64,000 nucleotides of DNA, from the NCBI GenBank assembly GCA_937872385.1, contig CALMSO010000099.1:60539-124538 (forward strand), in the 5' to 3' direction. Below the pieces are notes generated by a model, which did not search any database, was not told where the DNA came from, and saw only the letters and a list, made by a program, of their open reading frames with translations. Below are positions 58,641 to 64,000 of the stretch, in pieces. The stretch is from an uncultured Saprospiraceae bacterium. Lineage in GTDB: Bacteria; Bacteroidota; Bacteroidia; Chitinophagales; Saprospiraceae. The position numbers and the translations under genes are program-made. Position 1 is the stretch's first letter. Each line of letters begins with the position of its first letter.

Positions 58641-59069
58641 ATGTTACAAACAATGCTCATGCTTTCGGTAGTGCTGCATACTACCGGATTTCACCCGACT
58701 CCATTTTCTGATGATGCACCGAAGATCCGGCAAGTCATCACCAACTTTTCCTTGTACGCCGACCAACAGGACGCCGACGCAATGGACGCTATCTTAGACT
58801 CCAGCTATCGTATTGTGCTCAACCGTTTGTTTGGTAGCACAGAAGTCGGTTTTATGGACAAAGCCACCTATCTGCAAATGCTACGCGACAAGCAATTTGG
58901 CGGCGACCGGCGCAGCGTCACCATTTACACGCTCGACATCAACGGCAACAACGCCATGGTCAAAGCCACCTTCGCCGGGCAGCAAATGACCACCACCAAC
59001 TACCTGCTGCTCGCCAAAACCGAGCAAGGGCACTGGCGAATTGTATCAGATATGCCAACCGTAGAGTAA
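58641..59069 (+). CDS. NTF2-like (putative lumazine-binding/SnoaL-type) secreted protein
   Basis: A 142-residue protein with a probable signal peptide (MLQTMLMLSVVLHTTGFHP). The remainder is an NTF2-like cone: a first helix pair IRQVITNFSLYADQQDADAMDAILDSSYRIV, then KATYLQMLRDKQFGGDRRSVTIYTLDINGNNAMVKATFAG and a last strand pair YLLLAKTEQGHWRIVSDM. It fits the lumazine-binding-like subgroup found in Bacteroidota. Ligand or activity is unknown. Last gene of the MarR-DOMON unit; a terminator follows. Confidence 0.85.
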   Translation: MLQTMLMLSVVLHTTGFHPTPFSDDAPKIRQVITNFSLYADQQDADAMDAILDSSYRIVLNRLFGSTEVGFMDKATYLQMLRDKQFGGDRRSVTIYTLDINGNNAMVKATFAGQQMTTTNYLLLAKTEQGHWRIVSDMPTVE

Positions 59070-59084
59070 ACCATTCCAAAGCAA

Positions 59085-59126
59085 AAGGCAGGGCTTATCA
59101 GCAGATAGGTCCTGCCTTCATTTTTA
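59085..59126 (+). terminator. Terminator after MarR-DOMON-NTF2 unit
   Basis: AAGGCAGG (59085-59093 region) pairs with CCTGCCTT (59111-59118), followed by CATTTTTAT. Confidence 0.75.
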
Positions 59127-59196
59127 TAATGCGGATATCAATAAAATTAAGTAGTTATGCAATAAACCTTTATAAACTATCACCCAAAGAGGCTTT

Positions 59197-59422
59197 TTAC
59201 TAAAGTATTACTACGTAAGGTAATGATTTGCGCTGTTTATATGTTAATCTTGCGAATAGCGAATAGCGAATAGCGAACCGCGAACCGCGAACCGTGAACC
59301 GTGAACCGCAAAATTTTTAGCTATAAAAACGTTACCCTTAGCCTTGCCGCTAAAAGGAAAAAAACTTAACTTGAGGGCTGATGTAAAGGATATATGCGCA
59401 ATATTACGTGTATCCAGATGTT
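59197..59422. repeat. Left copy of ~220-bp direct repeat flanking tricorn gene
   Basis: Begins TTACTAAAGTATTACTACG and ends near CCAGATGTT. It is the same, with scattered substitutions, as 63304-63522 in the same orientation. It contains a nine-unit heptad array at 59252-59314: GCGAATA x3, GCGAACC x3, GTGAACC x2, GCAAAAT. Its 226 bases exceed the other copy by 7, one heptad. Confidence 0.85.
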
Positions 59423-59583
59423 GCCATCCATAGAGTCGGGACAATTTAGTTTTCAAATAAAACAACTGACAACTTACTAACAAAGATTTTTTAGGTGGAC
59501 AAGTTAGCGGCTCGGTGACAACTTGGACGTTGAAAAATAACCATGGAATAGTATTAAAAAATAATACAGCCGATCCTTCGCTT

Positions 59584-59755
59584 TTTTAGAGTATGTTTAA
59601 AATTCGTTTTTGAAGTCGAAAATGGTCAGATTTGGGTTCTCACGAAGCGTTTTTTGAGCTGCATAGCAGCGCTACGGAGCGAGAAAAAGGCAAAGTGAGG
59701 TTCCATAGATGAGCATTTGCAGACCAAAGTATGAAATTTAAACATGCTCTTAAAA
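59584..59755. mobile_element. MITE-like element with ~24-bp inverted ends
   Basis: The left end (59584-59607) and the reverse complement of the right end (59731-59755) align as TTTTtAGAGtATGTTTAAAaTTC and TTTTaAGAGcATGTTTAAAtTTC, four differences over about 24 bases. The 172-base element encodes nothing; its interior has a GAGCTGCATAGCAGCGCTAC hairpin-like part. No transposase in the window. It lies between the left direct repeat and the tricorn promoter. Confidence 0.65.
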
Positions 59756-59863
59756 GATTCTCCTCCGAAAGTCCGCACACATTTGGCACATGCCATAACC
59801 GCGCAAAATCACTTGAGTATGTCCACTCTTACGCTATCGTGCTTCAAATTTAAAGCATTATTG

Positions 59864-59893
59864 TTGTAGCTGTAAGGATCATAACTATATTTG
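59864..59893 (+). promoter_or_regulatory. Bacteroidota promoter of tricorn-like protease gene
   Basis: TTG (59864-59866), 19 bases, TATATTTG (59886-59893), matching TTG...TAnnTTTG, 53 bases before the ATG. Confidence 0.6.
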
Positions 59894-59946
59894 CAACAAT
59901 ATTGCATTTTAACTATTGTAAAAAGAAGCATTTAAAATTGTTGAAG

Positions 59947-62900
59947 ATGGTATTACAAAAAAAATGGGTTGCACTTGTTTTGCTTATAGCGATTGGTTTA
60001 AACCAAGCTGCCACACAGGGATTCAACGGATACTACCAATATCCTGACATTCATCAAAACACCATTGTTTTTATGGCGGAAGGTGATATTTGGAAAGTCT
60101 CCATTCAGGGAGGGCTTGCACAACGACTAACTACACATGTGGAAGAAGAGTACTATCCCAGAATTTCACCTGATGGAAACGCACTGGTTTATTCGGCTAC
60201 TTACGAAGGGCCAAAGGAAGTTTACACCATGCCTTTGGATGGCGGCTTACCTACTAGATGGACTTATTCAGAAGGTTCGAGCGCAGTGGGTTGGACACCC
60301 ACAGGGAAAATCATTTATCAAACAGCTGAATTTAGTAAACTTCCCAACGCTCAGTTAGTCACCATTGACCTTGCTTCAAAAGTTAAATCAATTGTACCAC
60401 TCCATCAAGCTCATCAAGGAATACAAAATCAGGAAGGGACTTGGTTTTTTGTACCACTCAATGACTTCAATGACAATGTTAAAAGGTACAAAGGTGGCTG
60501 GGCACGTCAGATATGGAAATTTGATGGAAAAAATGAAGCGGTAAAGTTAACCACAGACCATTTGGGGGAGAGCTTTAATCCTATGTGGCACGAAGGCAGC
60601 GTTTATTTTATAACCGACCGAGATGGCATGAAAAACATCTGGTCCATGGATGCTGATGGAAAAGACCTAAGGCAGCATACTGCACATACCGAATTTGATA
60701 TTCGCTCGGCTAATCTTCATGATGGAAAGATAGTATATCAACACGCTGCCGACCTTTGGTTGTTGGATATTGCTTCTGGTGAATATGATAAAATTGATAT
60801 CCGTTTAGTCTCCGATTTGGAACACCTGAGAGAAACATGGGTAGAAAATCCTGAAAAGTATATTACCTCAGTGCATCCAAATCCAACGGGTGATAAAATA
60901 GTAGTAACCGCCAGGGGAAGGGTTTTTGTTGTTCCAGTAGAAAGGGGGCGAACCATTGGATTTACAGAACAACAAGACGCTGTTATTCGACTTCGTGATG
61001 CCGTTTTTTCTCATGATGGCGAAAGCATCATTTCATTATCGGATCAAAGTGGAGAGTTCGAATTTGTGCAGTTTTCAGCAACCGGTCTGAATAAAGTGAA
61101 GCCCGTAACCAAGGGTGCTCAAGGGCTCAGGTATCAAGGCATACCTTCATCTGATGGAAAATGGTTGGCTTATGATGATGTTGAAAATAATATGTACGTG
61201 CTCAATTTGAGCACAGGAGAAAGTAAAAGAGTATCTACCAACCAACAAGGCATTCGAGATTTTGCATGGTCGCCTGATAACCAATGGTTAGCCTTTGTAC
61301 AAAAAGCCTTAAATGGCATGGCTCAAATTAAAGTTTACAACGTCAATGATAGTTCCATTTTTGATTTAACAACCGACAGGTCCAATAACTTTAGTGTAAA
61401 ATGGAGTCCGGATGGCAGGTTTGTCTATTACCTATCCGACCGGGGATTTAGCACATTGGTTGGTAACGCTCGTGGGGCAAGGTTAGGCGGGGTACATTGG
61501 GATAAGAGCGTAACTGCATATCATGTCGCCTTGAAAAAAGGCACAAGGTCACCCTTCCGAGAAAAAGACGAACTTTCAAATGAGCATTCAGAGGGTGAGA
61601 AATCTGAGCGTGAATTAGTGGTAAGCATTGACAAGACTGGTATTCAATCCAGAACGATGGAAGTACCTATTGCTTCAGGAAACTACAGCAAAATTGAAGT
61701 GAATGATAATGTTATGTACCTCTTGTCCCGAGAAACAGGCTCTAAGGCCAACTCCCATCTGAAAGCGGTTAAAATCACCAGCGAAAAAGCCGAATTGTTT
61801 GATGTGGCTTCAGCAATCAATGGGTTTGAAATGACCCAGGATGGCAAGAAACTACTTATTAGTAAAGGACAATCCTATTACATGGTCAATGCAAGTATGG
61901 GAAGTATAAATTTTAATGATGGTAAAATAGATTTAAGTAGTTGTAAATTTTCTATCAATCCGAGAGCGGATTGGAAACAATTGTACAAAGATGCCTGGCG
62001 CATGGAGCGAGATTACTTTTACGACAAAAACATGCACGGTGTAGATTGGGACGCCATGTATGACAAGTACCTACCTTTGGTTGATCGTGTGACCACCAGA
62101 AACGAATTAAATGATGTATTAGCTCGTTTGATTGGAGAATTGTCTGTGCTACACGCCTCTGCCAATGGCGGGGATATGCCCAGCGATCATAAAAATATTC
62201 AAGTGGCCAGTTTGGGAGCCAATACGAGTAGAGACATCATAAATGGTGGGTTTAGAATTGACTATATCTATCAAGCCGACCCGGATTACCCCAACAGGAA
62301 ATCTCCATTAGATGATCCTTATCTCGACATCAAAGCAGGGGATGTGATTACAAAAGTAAATGGAAAGGAAGCTTTAACCGCCATGGATATTGGTGAGTTG
62401 CTGAGAAATGAAGCTGGAAAGCAAGTAAGGTTGACACTAAAAAGAGGTACCACAAGTAGAGATGTCATTGTTAAACCCAAAGAAAGTACTTATTGGTTGA
62501 GATACGGTAACTGGGAATACGACAATCGCTTGAAAGTAGAAAAAGAAAGCGATAACCAAATTGGATATTTACACTTGAGTGCCATGTCAGACTGGGATAT
62601 TGGTCAATTTTACCGGGAGTTTTTTCCTGTCTTTAACAAAAAAGGATTGATAATCGATATGCGTTATAACGCAGGCGGATGGATTGATGCCATTATACTT
62701 GAAAAATTATTGAGACAAGCATGGATGTATTTTAAAGACAGAACGGGAGAGCCTTATTGGAATATGGACTACGCTTTTAGAGGTCACATGGTTGTATTGG
62801 TCAATGAAAGAACAGGCTCTAATGGCGAAACATTTGTAGAAGGCTTTAGGCGACTTGAGCTTGGGAAAACCATTGGTATGCGAACGTGGGGCGGTCAAGT

Positions 62901-63180
62901 TTGGCTGAACACTCGAAATCGTTTATCAGACAATGGGGTGGCAAATGCACCTATGCACGGTGTTTATGGGGATGATGGTGAATGGTTGATTGAAGGACAC
63001 GGACATGTTCCGGATATCGAAGTGGATAATCTTCCTTATGAAACCTTTAATGGTAAAGATGCGCAACTGGAAGCGGCAATAAAACATCTGCAAGCAAAAA
63101 TTGCAAACGATCCAAGAGATGTACCATCCGTACCGAATTATCCGGATAAATCGTTCAAGAACAATCAGAAAAAATACTGA
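59947..63180 (+). CDS. Tricorn-like protease (S41 family)
   Basis: A 1077-residue exported peptidase. Start at ATG 59947 gives the signal MVLQKKWVALVLLIAIGLNQ; the frame opens 15 codons earlier. Two beta-propellers fill about residues 25-590 (PDIHQNTIVFMAEGDIWKVSIQGG, RISPDGNALVYSATYEGP, WSPDNQWLAFVQKA). Then the core region YFYDKNMHGVDWDAMYDKYLPLVDRV and ELSVLHASANGG with the active-site His, a PDZ domain (IKAGDVITKVNGKEALT), and the peptidase domain with GLIIDMRYNAGGWIDAII and the nucleophile Ser in ERTGSNGETFVEGF. It degrades peptides, probably periplasmic. Its codons are clearly more AT-rich than those of genes at 52-59 kb, and it lies between long direct repeats, both signs of insertion. 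Confidence 0.93.
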   Translation: MVLQKKWVALVLLIAIGLNQAATQGFNGYYQYPDIHQNTIVFMAEGDIWKVSIQGGLAQRLTTHVEEEYYPRISPDGNALVYSATYEGPKEVYTMPLDGGLPTRWTYSEGSSAVGWTPTGKIIYQTAEFSKLPNAQLVTIDLASKVKSIVPLHQAHQGIQNQEGTWFFVPLNDFNDNVKRYKGGWARQIWKFDGKNEAVKLTTDHLGESFNPMWHEGSVYFITDRDGMKNIWSMDADGKDLRQHTAHTEFDIRSANLHDGKIVYQHAADLWLLDIASGEYDKIDIRLVSDLEHLRETWVENPEKYITSVHPNPTGDKIVVTARGRVFVVPVERGRTIGFTEQQDAVIRLRDAVFSHDGESIISLSDQSGEFEFVQFSATGLNKVKPVTKGAQGLRYQGIPSSDGKWLAYDDVENNMYVLNLSTGESKRVSTNQQGIRDFAWSPDNQWLAFVQKALNGMAQIKVYNVNDSSIFDLTTDRSNNFSVKWSPDGRFVYYLSDRGFSTLVGNARGARLGGVHWDKSVTAYHVALKKGTRSPFREKDELSNEHSEGEKSERELVVSIDKTGIQSRTMEVPIASGNYSKIEVNDNVMYLLSRETGSKANSHLKAVKITSEKAELFDVASAINGFEMTQDGKKLLISKGQSYYMVNASMGSINFNDGKIDLSSCKFSINPRADWKQLYKDAWRMERDYFYDKNMHGVDWDAMYDKYLPLVDRVTTRNELNDVLARLIGELSVLHASANGGDMPSDHKNIQVASLGANTSRDIINGGFRIDYIYQADPDYPNRKSPLDDPYLDIKAGDVITKVNGKEALTAMDIGELLRNEAGKQVRLTLKRGTTSRDVIVKPKESTYWLRYGNWEYDNRLKVEKESDNQIGYLHLSAMSDWDIGQFYREFFPVFNKKGLIIDMRYNAGGWIDAIILEKLLRQAWMYFKDRTGEPYWNMDYAFRGHMVVLVNERTGSNGETFVEGFRRLELGKTIGMRTWGGQVWLNTRNRLSDNGVANAPMHGVYGDDGEWLIEGHGHVPDIEVDNLPYETFNGKDAQLEAAIKHLQAKIANDPRDVPSVPNYPDKSFKNNQKKY

Positions 63181-63303
63181 TGGACAATTTTAAAAAAAAT
63201 AGATAGCTCGAGTTAAAATTTGTAAAGTTTTTATGATTCTATAAAGAATTGTCTGAAGTAGATTTGATAAAATGCCTGCATGACAAATTGAGGTAGTCTA
63301 ATC

Positions 63304-63522
63304 TTACTAAAATATTACTACGTAAGGTAATAGTTTGCGCTGTTTATATGTTAAACTTGTGAACCGCGAATAGCGAATAGCGAACCGCGAACCGCGAACC
63401 GTGAACCGCAGAATTTTTAGCTGTAAAAACGTTATCCTTAGCCTTGCCATCAAAAGGAAAAAAGCTTAACTTGGGGGCTGATGTAAGGAGGGTACAGGCA
63501 ATATTGCGTAAATACAGATGTT
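63304..63522. repeat. Right copy of ~220-bp direct repeat flanking tricorn gene
   Basis: Second copy of 59197-59422. The array at 63359-63414 has eight heptads: GTGAACC, GCGAATA x2, GCGAACC x3, GTGAACC, GCAGAAT. Unit order differs at the 5' side from the left copy. The rest of the gap 63181-63303 is AT-rich without features. Confidence 0.85.
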
Positions 63523-63567
63523 AGCGGCCAGCCTGAAAAAGCTTAACTTTAGGTAAAAAAAGAAAGC

Positions 63568-63756
63568 ATGAGCACCACAGAAGCAAAGTCCGAAATCCTT
63601 GAACTGCTGGATCAACTGTCGGAGAGGCACTTTCCCGTCATTCTTGAATACCTGAAGCAGATTAAGCAACTTATTGAGATAGATGAGGAGGCAGCCACTC
63701 ATCTGGAAGAGATCATGAAAGAAGATGACAATTTACTGAAAAGGCTGGCCGAATGA
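63568..63756 (+). CDS. Small putative antitoxin
   Basis: A 62-residue acidic, all-helical protein (MSTTEAKSEILELLDQLSERHFPVILEYLKQIKQ as the first half by position, then EIDEEAATHLEEIMKEDDNLLKRLAE). It has no recognised DNA-binding motif but resembles the short antitoxins placed before Doc toxins in Bacteroidota. Its stop overlaps the next start in an ATGA, so the two are translationally coupled, typical of toxin-antitoxin pairs. The family is not certain. Confidence 0.65.
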   Translation: MSTTEAKSEILELLDQLSERHFPVILEYLKQIKQLIEIDEEAATHLEEIMKEDDNLLKRLAE

Positions 63757-63971
63757 TCACCATCGAAGTAGTGGTAACTATTCATGGTATCCTGATAAAA
63801 AGGTATGGGGGGGCTCCAGGAATCAGGGATAGAGGGGCACTAAAATCAGCAGTGAATAGGCCCTATCAAACCTTTGATGGAGAAGAATTATATAAAACAT
63901 CAACTGAAAAAGCTGCTGCCTTGATAGAAAGCATAGTAAAAAATCAGGTAGTGTTACAGAATGTATGCTGA
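63753..63971 (+). pseudogene. Truncated Doc (death-on-curing, Fic superfamily) toxin
   Basis: A 72-residue frame that matches the N-terminal half of Doc toxins very well: TIHGILIKRYGGAPGIRDRG, LKSAVNRPYQTFDGEELY, EKAAALIESIVKN. At the point where the catalytic Fic motif H-P-F-x-D-G-N-K-R should follow, the sequence changes to QVVLQNVC and a stop. None of the three frames to base 64000 contains the missing motif, so this is a loss of unrelated sequence at the junction and not a simple frameshift visible here. The product would lack kinase/AMP-transfer activity and is probably inactive, leaving the antitoxin without a working partner. Confidence 0.75.
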
Positions 63972-64000
63972 TTTTAGGCAGCATTTTTCAAGTGAATATA

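Noticed and set aside
59244..59483. Open frame of 79 codons across the left direct repeat
   Set aside because: Its sequence is created by the heptad array (repeated Phe-Ala-Val-Arg-Gly-Ser type residues) and it is not preserved in the right copy.

Overview
The window comes from a member of the Bacteroidota, most probably the Saprospiria/Saprospiraceae side of the phylum. Evidence: a protein with the gliding-motility/type IX secretion C-terminal sorting domain; several promoters of the Bacteroidota pattern (TTG or TTTG about 17-20 bases before TAnnTTTG); starts without strong Shine-Dalgarno sequences; and family content such as YfhO, DUF547 lipoproteins, LmbE/PIG-L deacetylase, tricorn-like protease and a Bacteroidota-type IlvC. 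I see no tRNA, rRNA, CRISPR array or complete insertion sequence.

Layout. 1-777: 3' part of a nuclease-like DUF5655 gene. 974-5572: sodium:solute symporter, aspartate kinase and CNT nucleoside transporter, then convergent DinB-like and prolyl oligopeptidase genes. 8729-9751: a small two-gene unit that looks like a membrane-anchored GIY-YIG-like toxin plus its immunity protein. 9875-16861: branched-chain amino acid locus, with ilvD-ilvB-ilvN leftward and ilvC, ilvA rightward. 16999-25777: TPR lipoprotein, 5'-nucleotidase split into two genes, ArnT-like glycosyltransferase, an AT-rich pair of envelope proteins of unknown role, and a mandelate-racemase-family enzyme. 25900-37519: GH28, XdhC, a sorting-domain protein, CocE-type hydrolase, DUF547 lipoprotein, glycosyltransferase, YfhO and GpsA. 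37665-47872: metabolism and repair genes (fhs, ornithine aminotransferase, FkbM, dinB, Crp/Fnr regulator, TrmH-like, SSADH-like, sterol-desaturase family). 48061-51096: a rhodanese - sulfite dehydrogenase - cytochrome c operon. 51367-59069: NlpC/P60, PIG-L deacetylase, NuiA-like protein, class C serine hydrolase and a MarR-DOMON-NTF2 unit. 59070-64000: a tricorn-protease gene between two ~220-bp direct repeats, with a MITE-like element on its left, followed by an antitoxin/truncated Doc pair.

The most unusual content is between the genes. First, many intergenic gaps hold mosaic arrays of degenerate 7- or 8-base tandem units (GCGAAYN/NRTTCGC, TAGATNN, TTAACAA, TTTCAACN, CCTATTCN types); one array runs 18 consecutive heptads in constant register while the unit type changes. 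Second, a composite element follows the stop codons of many genes, always in the sense direction: GTAATGG just after the stop, TTGTTAA heptads, the palindrome TGATAATCA, an AT-rich stretch with TTTATAATTATTTTA, and then often GCGAA heptads. Third, one copy has a REP-like group of CCCC/GGGG hairpins inserted in it. Together these suggest an organised, repeatedly used 3'-flank architecture that ordinary annotation would leave blank.

How genes work together: the ilv genes convert threonine and pyruvate towards isoleucine and valine. The rhodanese, SorA-type and cytochrome genes should take sulfane sulfur or sulfite to sulfate in the periplasm, with electrons passing to cytochrome c. GH28 and the enolase-superfamily gene are divergent neighbours consistent with pectin/uronate use. 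All functional statements are from reading sequence and motifs; no database search was run.
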